The notes under the pieces: model-generated
Told to the model about the DNA's origin: nothing
Seen by the model: only the letters and a program-made list of their open reading frames with translations
Databases searched by the model: none
Made by a program: the position numbers and the translations under genes
Source of the DNA: an uncultured Oscillospiraceae bacterium
GTDB taxonomy: Bacteria > Bacillota > Clostridia > Oscillospirales > Oscillospiraceae
DNA length: 40,590 nt
Direction: 5' to 3'
NCBI GenBank assembly: GCA_948616425.1
Contig: CAPGBJ010000094.1
Coordinates: 1-40,590, forward strand
Shown: one piece after another, positions 7,630 through 14,420 of the stretch
How positions within the stretch are numbered: the stretch's first letter is position 1
Layout: every line of letters begins with the position of its first letter

Positions 7630-8427
7630 TTAAGATAAGGTTCCGCTGTAAAGTTCAGGCCTGCGGTCGCGAAATACATGGATGCTGTCCCGAATCGTTT
7701 GAATCTGTCCAAGATCGATATCCGCAGTGATAATTTCCTCTCCCTCGCCAGCCTTTTTGACTGTATTGCCCCAGGGATCAATGATGGCCGAGAGACCTGC
7801 GTAAGTTGTCTCTCCGGCAATGCCGCAAGAGTTTGTGCAGGAAAGGAAGATTTGGTTTTCGATAGCCCTTGCTGTATTGAGTGTTTCCCAGTGAAATGCC
7901 CGGACGCCAGGCCACTGTGCCACCACAAAGAGAACCTCAATCCCCTGTAAGGCCAATGCACGGACTAGTTCACAGAAACGGATATCGTAACAGATTACAA
8001 GGCCGCAGCTGACCGAGTCCAGCATAAAAGTACATAGGTCCCTGCCCTTTTTAAAATAGTCATCTTCCTTCATGGGGGAGAAGAGGTGGGTTTTATCGTA
8101 AGTAGCGGCGCATTTGCCATGGCGGTCGAAAATGTATGCGGTATTGTAGATTCCACCATCTTTTACGTTTGCAACCGAGCCAGCAACAATGTTTACCTTA
8201 AATTCGGCAGCAAGAGAGCCGATTTCCTCCTGTAGCCGCATTCCATGATGGTCACAGAGTGCTTCTAAATTTGTTTTAGGAAAGAAACCTGTGTTCCATG
8301 TTTCTGGAAGGGTAATGACATCTGGCCTGTTCTCTTTTACTGCCTGTGCAATCAACTCTTTGGCATGTGCAAAGTTATAATCTGGATTGCCCAATTTCAT
8401 GTCCATCTGAATCATGCTGATTTTCAT
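7630..8427 (-). CDS. Carbon-nitrogen hydrolase (nitrilase superfamily), omega-amidase-like
   Basis: This 265-residue cytoplasmic enzyme carries the complete Glu-Lys-Cys triad of the superfamily: Glu42 in TLPETWNTGFF, Lys112 in YDKTHLFSP and Cys146 in GLVICYDIRFCE. Length and motifs fit the small amidase branch that includes omega-amidase (Nit2-like), which hydrolyses alpha-ketoglutaramate, and related YafV-type enzymes. It would release ammonia from a small amide. It is the first gene of the minus-strand operon, directly behind the operator-promoter at 8449-8486; the ATG lies about 30 bases from the -10 box. With pcp, creatininase-family and M20 genes downstream, it points to catabolism of amide-containing glutamate or glutamine derivatives; that is inference. 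Confidence 0.92.
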   Translation of the reverse strand: MKISMIQMDMKLGNPDYNFAHAKELIAQAVKENRPDVITLPETWNTGFFPKTNLEALCDHHGMRLQEEIGSLAAEFKVNIVAGSVANVKDGGIYNTAYIFDRHGKCAATYDKTHLFSPMKEDDYFKKGRDLCTFMLDSVSCGLVICYDIRFCELVRALALQGIEVLFVVAQWPGVRAFHWETLNTARAIENQIFLSCTNSCGIAGETTYAGLSAIIDPWGNTVKKAGEGEEIITADIDLGQIQTIRDSIHVFRDRRPELYSGTLS

Positions 8428-8448
8428 CGGTATCCCCCGTTCCTTTTC

Positions 8449-8470
8449 AATATGTTATATATAACATATT
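8449..8470. promoter_or_regulatory. Operator palindrome over the operon -10 box
   Basis: A perfect 22-base palindrome with core ATATGTTATATATAACATAT covers the -10 region of the amidohydrolase operon. Its symmetry, its position and the divergent GntR gene make it the likely binding site of that regulator, acting as a repressor. A close variant lies at 7586-7603. Confidence 0.7.
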
Positions 8471-8486
8471 TGTAATTGCGTGTCAA
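8458..8486 (-). promoter_or_regulatory. Sigma-A-type promoter of the amidohydrolase operon
   Basis: On the minus strand a consensus TTGACA (-35, plus-strand 8481-8486) and TATATA (-10, 8458-8463) are 17 bases apart. The -10 lies inside the palindrome 8449-8470, so regulator binding would block RNA polymerase. Confidence 0.8.
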
Positions 8487-8766
8487 CTTATTTGAATTAT
8501 TTTGTTGTCTTTTGTCAATTCTGACGAAAATTTTTGTTTGTACTTGAAAAATAAGCTTTGCGCTGATAAACTATTGCTATAAAATTTTGTACCAAGAGCT
8601 TATTTGGGAGATGTCAATGAGCCCCAATGGCGCCTAATTTGCCTTTGTGATTTTTGTTTGGAGATTCCCTACACTTTCCGCCTATTGACGGGGCGGGGGG
8701 CGCACAAAAGTTGAGCGTTACAGGAAGCTGTTCGGACTAAAAATATCCTTTAGAGTGGGAGAAAAG

Positions 8767-9468
8767 ATGAATCAGGGACTAACAGAGGGACTTTTTCCAG
8801 ATGGAAGTCAAGTTCTGCCAATGACTTATAAACAAAAGTCCTACCAATTGATTAAAGATGCAATTCTTTACCGGCGCTTTCAGACAGGCATTATCTATTC
8901 GCAGGATGAGCTGTGTGCTCAACTTGGCATCAGCCGGACCCCTGTGCGGGAGGCCCTGTTGGAGCTTCAGAAAGAGGGGTATGTGTCAATTCTTCGTGGC
9001 CGTGGGATTGAGATCGTTCCTATCACCCGCAAGCAGGCGAAAGATATTATTGAGATGCGCCGGATTATTGAATTGGCCGGCAGTGAACTGGCAGCTGAGC
9101 GGGCGACGCCGCTCCATGTCAGCCGTCTTTATGCAAGTCTTGAGACGATGAAGCAGAAGATTAGCTTTAATGATGACCGCCTTCTTTACCAGCATGACCG
9201 GAAGTTCCACAACCAGATTTTTGAGGCGTCCGGTAACTCTAAACTTTTAGAGACGATGGAAGACCTCCGGGATCTATTTCTTCGTATAGAGACGTTGAAA
9301 GCTTTTCAGAGAGAAGAGGGCCGTTTAGAGATTGTGAACGAACACTGGAAGGTTTATGAGGCAATTGCAAACCATGACCCAGGATTGGCCCGACGTTCTA
9401 TGCTGGAACATCTTGACCAGACTTACGCCAGAACTGTGTGGCCCGTCTTGGACATGCTCCCGGAGTGA
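8767..9468 (+). CDS. GntR-family transcriptional regulator with FCD ligand domain
   Basis: The 233-residue protein has an N-terminal winged helix (YQLIKDAILYRRFQTGIIYS, then ELCAQLGISRTPVREALLEL and a wing GYVSILRGRGIEIV), characteristic of the FadR subgroup, followed by an all-helical FCD domain with RKFHNQIFEASGN, whose acidic and histidine residues normally bind metal and a carboxylate effector. ATG 8767 is preferred over the GTG at 8755 because GGGAG lies seven bases before it. It is divergent from the amidohydrolase operon, so it most likely controls it, sensing an acidic pathway compound. The 180-base stretch ahead of it, beginning near 8585, is an unusually long leader; possible promoter boxes there are weak. 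Confidence 0.9.
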   Translation: MNQGLTEGLFPDGSQVLPMTYKQKSYQLIKDAILYRRFQTGIIYSQDELCAQLGISRTPVREALLELQKEGYVSILRGRGIEIVPITRKQAKDIIEMRRIIELAGSELAAERATPLHVSRLYASLETMKQKISFNDDRLLYQHDRKFHNQIFEASGNSKLLETMEDLRDLFLRIETLKAFQREEGRLEIVNEHWKVYEAIANHDPGLARRSMLEHLDQTYARTVWPVLDMLPE

Positions 9469-9816
9469 TTTTGCTCAATCGACATATTCCATTTTGTTTG
9501 AACTTGCATACTGCGGTTGTAGTACTGCGCATCGGATTCTGTGTTCAGGCGTTGCCGAATGGTTAGCTTTTGCCTGTGGACTGTTAGAGAAGCGAAAAAT
9601 TGAGAGGCAAGTGGACAGAGGGGACGACTCCTGACTATCTCTTAACCTGATTAATCCAATCAGAGGGGGCAATATGGTGCTTACTCTGCTAGCATGACAG
9701 AACGCCCTCCGGTATAACCCGGAGGGCGTTCTGTCATGCTAGCAGTTACGTTTTCATGTAGCTGCTGGAAAGAATGATTACTCCCAATTAAATTTATATT
9801 TCTGTGTTCCAGATTA
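9469..9816. other. Intergenic stretch with one large hairpin
   Basis: This 348-base region holds the 27-bp hairpin at 9686-9745 and no supported gene. A fragment near 9553 vaguely resembles a tRNA D-arm, but no acceptor or anticodon arm can be formed around it. Confidence 0.4.
9686..9745. repeat. Perfect 27-bp inverted repeat (long hairpin)
   Basis: The left arm 9686-9712 and right arm 9719-9745 pair at all 27 positions around a six-base loop. The inner 12 bp (AACGCCCTCCGG with its complement) looks like a normal Clostridial terminator stem; the outer 15 bp (CTGCTAGCATGACAG) is an extension not needed for termination, and there is no clean T-run after it. It may terminate the GntR transcript, or be a small hairpin element. 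Confidence 0.75.
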
Positions 9817-9975
9817 GGCGCCGTTTGAAAAATGGAAATATGCACAATGGTGAGGAATTTTTTTGCCAGACAAACACAATTTTTTGTAGGAATACTGGGT
9901 GTATTGCAAAAAATTGGGGCAGTATGACGGAAAAAGGACTACCGCTTGGGCGTATTGACATTTTTTAAACAAGCC
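9817..9975. mobile_element. MITE-like element with terminal inverted repeats, copy B
   Basis: The ends are imperfect inverted repeats: GGCGCCGTTTGAAAAATGG at 9817-9835 and, on the other strand, GGCTTGTTTAAAAAATG reading in from 9975, with about 20 of 25 positions matching through 9843 and 9950. The interior is about 105 bases and does not encode a transposase. The left 60 bases recur at 861-926. No clear target duplication is visible. It lies right at the broken 5' end of the sigK-like gene. Confidence 0.55.
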
Positions 9976-9978
9976 ATA

Positions 9979-10555
9979 GAAACAGAGCTGGAAGAAGGAT
10001 GAACAAGGGCTGTCCATTGGTGATCTGAAAATTTTCCTTCTGCTTCCGACTTTAAAAAAGTATTACGCCCAAACTGGGGATCAGGACGACCTAATTTCCA
10101 TTGGAACCATTGGCCTTATTAAAGGAATCTCTACGTTTAAAGCGGATAAAAATGTGCGATTGGCTACCTATGCCAGTAGATGCATAGAAAATGAGATTTT
10201 GATGCATTTTCGAGCTCAGCGGAAACTACAGGGAGAGGTTTCCCTTACAGATACACTGGAGGCAGCTGGGGAGGGGGGAAATCTGTCTTTAATGGATGTC
10301 ATTGCGGTGGATGATAATATGTTAGAAGATCTGGATACCCGAGATGCATGTGTTAAGGTGCGCCGATGTGTTCAGAGTTGCCTGACCCCGCGAGAACGGA
10401 TGATTATCACCATGCGCTACGGTCTAGATGACCATACGCCGCGTACACAGAGAGAGATTGCTGTCCAATGCGGTATCAGCCGGTCCTATGTGTCTCGGAT
10501 TGAGAAAAAGGCACTGGAGAAGCTGCAAATTGGAATGGAGGGGTGGTCACCGTAA
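9979..10555 (+). pseudogene. sigK: Sigma-K-type sporulation sigma factor, 5' end decayed
   Basis: The 3' part is a convincing sigma-K: KKYYAQTGDQDDLISIGTIG, then RLATYASRCIENEILMHFRA (region 2), a linker with EVSLTDTLEAAGEGGNLSL, and region 4 LTPRERMIITMRYGL followed by TQREIAVQCGISRSYVSRIE. The frame is open from just after a TAG at 9977-9979 but has no ATG, and upstream of KKYY the expected NLRLVAH region is unrecognisable (it reads KIFLLLPT). An ELEEG remnant in another frame implies a frame change near 10000. The usual first 35-40 codons and the pro-sequence are replaced by the MITE-like element. A short product could start at GTG 10154 but would lack part of region 2. Sigma-K directs late mother-cell sporulation genes; an intact copy elsewhere is likely if the strain sporulates. 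Confidence 0.75.
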
Positions 10556-10791
10556 GGGGGAGCAGGAGCATAAGTTGCAAGAGCTGATGAGCTTGCGGAG
10601 AAGGTGTAGAGGAAGAAAAAGCAGAGGCGCCGATTTTGGCCTATGCGGTGAGACTGTGCGGTCGGTAAAAAAATCAGAGAAAACGAGCGCAAAAAATACA
10701 AATATTTCCTTGTACAGGCACAGATTTTAACAGGATATAGAAAAAAACATCCTATTTTATTGACTGTGCAAAAGGAGAAGGAAAAAGTGTC
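10556..10791. other. Intergenic stretch, nothing recognised
   Basis: Between the sigK relic and the TRAP promoter there are about 235 AT-rich bases with no supported gene, terminator or repeat. Confidence 0.4.
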
Positions 10792-10820
10792 TTGCATTTT
10801 TGTGGAAGATATAATATAAT
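10792..10820 (+). promoter_or_regulatory. Sigma-A-type promoter of the TAXI transporter genes
   Basis: TTGCAT (10792-10797) and a perfect TATAAT (10815-10820) are separated by 17 bases. Transcription would start near 10827, giving a leader of about 105 bases before the binding-protein ATG. Confidence 0.75.
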
Positions 10821-10932
10821 AAAGAACACAAGTGTGAGGGACTTGTGACGCTGAAGACGAAAGTCTGTCAGGTATTTCGTACTCCCAGCTTTGAGAGTGT
10901 GAAACCAAATTGAAAAATGGAGGAAAGAGAAT

Positions 10933-11934
10933 ATGAAGAAGAAAATTGCCATTGCCCTCTCCCTTGCGATGATCATGAGCATGGCCCTGACTGCCTGCGG
11001 TAACAACGGCGACAAAGACGACGGCCCCAATGTAAAGACTAAGGATACTAAGACTGTGGCTGTGGGCGCTGTTGTGATTGCGCGGGACGATGTTCCTGAG
11101 GAGGACATTTACACGTTTGTGTCCGCCATTTTTGAAAACAAAGACGCTATCACAGAGCAGCACGCCAAAGGCGGCGAGTTGGATCTGGAGTTTGCAGCCT
11201 CGGTTACATCTGTGCCCTATCACCCTGGTGCTGCGAAATACTTTGCTGAGAAGGGCAAGACTGTGGCCTCTGTAAAGGATGGCGCCGGCGTTGGCACCTC
11301 CAAGGCCCTCACCTTTGGTACAGGTGGAGATACTGGCACTTACTACGGGTTTGGCGGTGTGCTGTCCTCTTATGTGTCCAATAACACCGGTGTTTCTGTG
11401 ACTGCGGTTACCTCTGGCGGCTCTCAGAACAATATTGAGGAGCTGGACGCCGGCAACGTGCAGCTGGGCTTTGTCCAGTCTGACGTTATGAGCTACGCCT
11501 ACAACGGCGAGCGTCTGTTCGACAAAAAGGTGGAGGGTTTTTCCGTCGTGGCCGCTCTGTATATGGAGCAGGTTCAGATTATCACCCTGAACTCTTCGAT
11601 CAAGTCTGTGGCTGATCTGAAGGGCAAGAATGTTTCGATCGGCGATTTGGGTTCTGGCGTGTATTTCAATGCTATCGACGTGCTGGATGCATACGGCCTG
11701 ACCGAGGATGACATCAAGCCCGTTTATCAGAGCTTTGGCAACAGTGTGGACAGCCTGAAGGACAAGAAGATCGACGCTGCATTTGTGGTAGCTGGCGCCC
11801 CCACCACCGCCGTGGTGGACCTGGTCTCTACGAACACCGTGTATATGGTGGAACTGGGCGAAGATGAGACTAAGGCGCTACTGGATGCGTCCCCCTATTA
11901 CAGCGCCTATACCATCACTGCCGGTACCTACTAA
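10933..11934 (+). CDS. TAXI-family TRAP substrate-binding lipoprotein, circularly permuted
   Basis: The 333-residue protein starts with a lipoprotein signal peptide (lipobox LTAC, lipidated Cys22). In ordinary TAXI proteins the mature chain begins with a TFGTGG-type strand and ends with a segment TVAV...YHPGA..YF.E.G. Here that C-terminal segment comes first: TVAVGAVVIARDD at residues 41-53, through AIFENKDAITEQHAKG to VTSVPYHPGAAKYFAEKG (about 91-108). A short linker (about 109-124) follows, and only then the canonical start ALTFGTGGDTGTYYGFGG (125 onward). The rest is in normal order: TSGGSQNNIEEL, GNVQLGFVQSDVMSYAY, VADLKGKNVSIGDLGSG, and it stops at YYSAYTITAGTY, where other members continue into the moved segment. 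All pieces are present once, so this is a circular permutation rather than a loss. It is exported, tethered to the membrane and feeds the downstream permease. The ATG has GGAGGAAAGAGAAT upstream. Confidence 0.9.
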   Translation: MKKKIAIALSLAMIMSMALTACGNNGDKDDGPNVKTKDTKTVAVGAVVIARDDVPEEDIYTFVSAIFENKDAITEQHAKGGELDLEFAASVTSVPYHPGAAKYFAEKGKTVASVKDGAGVGTSKALTFGTGGDTGTYYGFGGVLSSYVSNNTGVSVTAVTSGGSQNNIEELDAGNVQLGFVQSDVMSYAYNGERLFDKKVEGFSVVAALYMEQVQIITLNSSIKSVADLKGKNVSIGDLGSGVYFNAIDVLDAYGLTEDDIKPVYQSFGNSVDSLKDKKIDAAFVVAGAPTTAVVDLVSTNTVYMVELGEDETKALLDASPYYSAYTITAGTY

Positions 11935-11971
11935 TTGTTTCAAGTGATTAAAACATGACAAACAGCAGTGT

Positions 11972-12062
11972 GAGGGTCGCGGCGCCTATTGATTCCGCGG
12001 CCCTCGCTGCCTGGATAGAGGTTTCCCTTCTATTTGTGGCGTAAAACCCGGCCTTGGCCGGG
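11972..12062 (+). promoter_or_regulatory. Two hairpins between binding protein and permease
   Basis: GAGGGTCGCGG (11972-11982) pairs with CCGCGGCCCTC (11995-12005), with one G-U pair, and CCCGGC (12047-12052) pairs with GCCGGG (12057-12062). Neither is followed by a T-run. Such structures after a binding-protein gene commonly stabilise its mRNA or reduce read-through, so that the binding protein is made in excess of the permease. Confidence 0.6.
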
Positions 12063-12140
12063 AGCACTGGGTTAGCTGTGCTGTACAAGTGCAGATTGAT
12101 CCAGTTTTTCCAGAAATACGAGAGGAATGGAGGCAAGCAT

Positions 12141-14180
12141 ATGGCAAAAAACGAAAAAGAAGATTTGCGGCCGGAAGAGCAGCTGGAGGTAGGCACTGCT
12201 GCGGAGATGGATGAAGTCATGCGCAAGTATGACCGTGAGTCAGCAACCCGTATCTGGGTAGGGAAGCCCAAGATTGTGGTCAGCTGTATCATGGCATTTT
12301 TCTCAGTTTATTGTATCTGGTCTACCTTGTTCAGCAAAGCGGATCTGCAAATTCGCCTGACAGCCATTCTTGGCTTTGTGATTATCATCGGATATCTGAC
12401 CTATCCCGCAAATAAGGACAAAGTGAAGCCCAACTCATTGCCGTGGTATGACATTCTGATCATGATTTTGGGCGCGGCCTCCTTCTTCTACTACTGCGCA
12501 AACTACATGTCACTGGTTAGAGAGATCAGCAGTGCGGCAAAAATGACTGCGTTCCACGCTGTCATCGGTATTATTGGAATTCTATGTCTGGTAGAACTGT
12601 GCCGCAGATGTGTGGGCATTCCTATCCTCTGCGTAGCCGGTGTGTTATTGGTATATACATTTATCAATGGTATGCAGAATCAGGGTGCCGAAAATCTTCA
12701 GCAGGTGCTCTACCGCGTGATTTATACCCTGTTCTATGTGCCATCTGGAATTATGGCCACACCGATGCAGGTATGTGCCAAATATATCACAGTGTTTATT
12801 ATTTTCGGTGCGTTTTTAGAGCGGACTGGAATTGCAAACTTCTTTATTAACCTGGCTAACTCTCTGGCAGGGAGTGCTTCGGGCGGTCCAGCCAAAGTGG
12901 CCGTTATCTCCTCCGCGCTGTGCGGAATGGTATCTGGTTCCTCAGTGGGCAATACGGTGACCACCGGTTCTGTTACCATCCCTATGATGAAGAAGACGGG
13001 ATATCGGGGGGAATTTGCTGGTGCGGTAGAGGCTGCGGCCTCCACTGGCGGGCAGATCATGCCTCCTATTATGGGGGCCGCTGCGTTCCTAATGGCGGAA
13101 TACATGGACATTCGCTATGCTGAGGTAGCCTTACGGGCTATATTGCCCGCGCTGCTCTACTTTACTGGCATTTTTATTGCTGTTCACCTGGAAGCTAAGC
13201 GGCTGGATTTGAAGGGGATTCCCAGAGATCAGCTGCCCAAAATGAAAGTTTTGGTTCGAAGCATTTATTTGCTGCTCCCACTGGTGCTGTTGGTAGGGAT
13301 GGTGTCTACCAATGTGCGCACCCTGCAATATTCTGCTTCTGTGGCAATTGTGGCCGCTATTGCAGTGAGCCTGCCTGGTATTATTCACGAGGGTCTTACC
13401 CAGCGTGAGACAAGCCCGGCTGTCTATGCGGGAAAGAAGACCGGTTCCATTATTTTCGGCGCTCTAGAAGCCGGCGGCCGCGGCTGTATCACCGTGGCGG
13501 TGGCCTGTTCTATCGCTGGTGTGGTGGCTGGTTGTATCACTGTTACCGGTCTGGCCTCCAAGCTGGTGAGTGCGGTGGTCAATATCAGCCGTATGATTCC
13601 CAATGATACACTGGCCCTACTTGTGGCGCTGTTTCTAACCATGCTGTGCTGTATTGTACTGGGGATGGGTGTGCCTACCACTGCCAACTACTGTATTATG
13701 GCCTCTACTTGTGCTCCCATTCTGATTGAACTGGGAATTGGCAAAGTTCCTGCCCATTTCTTCGTATTTTACTTTGGGATTGTGGCGGATATTACGCCTC
13801 CTGTTGCCTTGGCGGCCTATGCTGGCAGCGCCATTGCCAAGTCTAATCCTATGAAGACGGGAATCAACGCCACAAGGCTGGCAATTGCGGCCTTTATCGT
13901 GCCTTATATCTTTGCCTTTGATCCCGCTATGCTGCTCATTGATGCTGGCGCGCTCCAGGTGGTGCAGATTATTGTTACCTCACTGATCGGCCTGTTTGCT
14001 GTGGCAGCGGCCCTCAGCGGATTCTTGTACCGCTCGATCAATCCGCTGCTTCGAATTGTGATGGCTGTGGGGGGACTGTGTATGATGTTCCCCGGCGCTC
14101 TGTCCGATATAATCGGTTTGGTACTTGTCGTTGCTGTCATTGTGGCGCAGCGTTCAGGCGTAAAAAAGGGAGTTGCCTGA
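12141..14180 (+). CDS. TRAP transporter fused permease (4TM/12TM, TAXI partner)
   Basis: The 679-residue integral membrane protein fuses the small (DctQ-like) and large (DctM-like) TRAP subunits, as is typical for TAXI systems. ATG 12141 is chosen because GGAGG lies seven bases before it; the longer frame from 12054 has no ribosome binding site. After about 60 cytoplasmic residues, four helices are followed by the DctM-like part, with GAFLERTGIANFFINLANSL, the conserved GSASGGPAKVAVISSALCGM, SGSSVGNTVTTGSVTIPMM and GQIMPPIMGAAAFLMAEYM, then GMGVPTTANYCIMAS and DITPPVALAAYAGSAIAK in the second half. It uses an ion gradient (usually sodium) to import the ligand delivered by the binding protein, which in characterised TAXI systems is often glutamate or a dicarboxylate. 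It ends just before a strong terminator. Confidence 0.95.
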   Translation: MAKNEKEDLRPEEQLEVGTAAEMDEVMRKYDRESATRIWVGKPKIVVSCIMAFFSVYCIWSTLFSKADLQIRLTAILGFVIIIGYLTYPANKDKVKPNSLPWYDILIMILGAASFFYYCANYMSLVREISSAAKMTAFHAVIGIIGILCLVELCRRCVGIPILCVAGVLLVYTFINGMQNQGAENLQQVLYRVIYTLFYVPSGIMATPMQVCAKYITVFIIFGAFLERTGIANFFINLANSLAGSASGGPAKVAVISSALCGMVSGSSVGNTVTTGSVTIPMMKKTGYRGEFAGAVEAAASTGGQIMPPIMGAAAFLMAEYMDIRYAEVALRAILPALLYFTGIFIAVHLEAKRLDLKGIPRDQLPKMKVLVRSIYLLLPLVLLVGMVSTNVRTLQYSASVAIVAAIAVSLPGIIHEGLTQRETSPAVYAGKKTGSIIFGALEAGGRGCITVAVACSIAGVVAGCITVTGLASKLVSAVVNISRMIPNDTLALLVALFLTMLCCIVLGMGVPTTANYCIMASTCAPILIELGIGKVPAHFFVFYFGIVADITPPVALAAYAGSAIAKSNPMKTGINATRLAIAAFIVPYIFAFDPAMLLIDAGALQVVQIIVTSLIGLFAVAAALSGFLYRSINPLLRIVMAVGGLCMMFPGALSDIIGLVLVVAVIVAQRSGVKKGVA

Positions 14181-14212
14181 CAGTAGAGCGACGTTTGACA
14201 TTTGATCAATTA

Positions 14213-14248
14213 AACAACCGGCAGAGTGAAAACGCTCTGCCGGTTGTT
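14213..14248 (+). terminator. Terminator after the TRAP permease
   Basis: AACAACCGGCAGAG (14213-14226) pairs with CTCTGCCGGTTGTT (14235-14248) around an eight-base loop, giving a perfect 14-bp stem 33 bases after the permease stop, with A/T-rich bases on both sides. Confidence 0.8.
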
Positions 14249-14269
14249 ATACTTGGAAACAGCTTTTTC

Positions 14270-14298
14270 TTGAAAAGAGATATATTCTGTGATAGAAT
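14270..14298 (+). promoter_or_regulatory. Sigma-A-type promoter of rmlA
   Basis: TTGAAA (14270-14275) and TAGAAT (14293-14298) lie 17 bases apart. The leader to the rmlA ATG is about 115 bases. Confidence 0.75.
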
Positions 14299-14420
14299 AA
14301 CAAAAAAACTGAAATGCTGTGTTCTTGCTGAGGATGCTGCTTCATACATGAGCAGACCTTTGAACCGGGGTGGCAGTTGCGCCGTTCAGGCGCTGTCTGG
14401 ATTGAATGAGGAAGTGGAAT

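Noticed and set aside
9545..9610. Sequence resembling a tRNA D-arm (GCCGAATGGTTAGC)
   Set aside because: No acceptor stem, anticodon arm or TPsiC arm can be formed around it.
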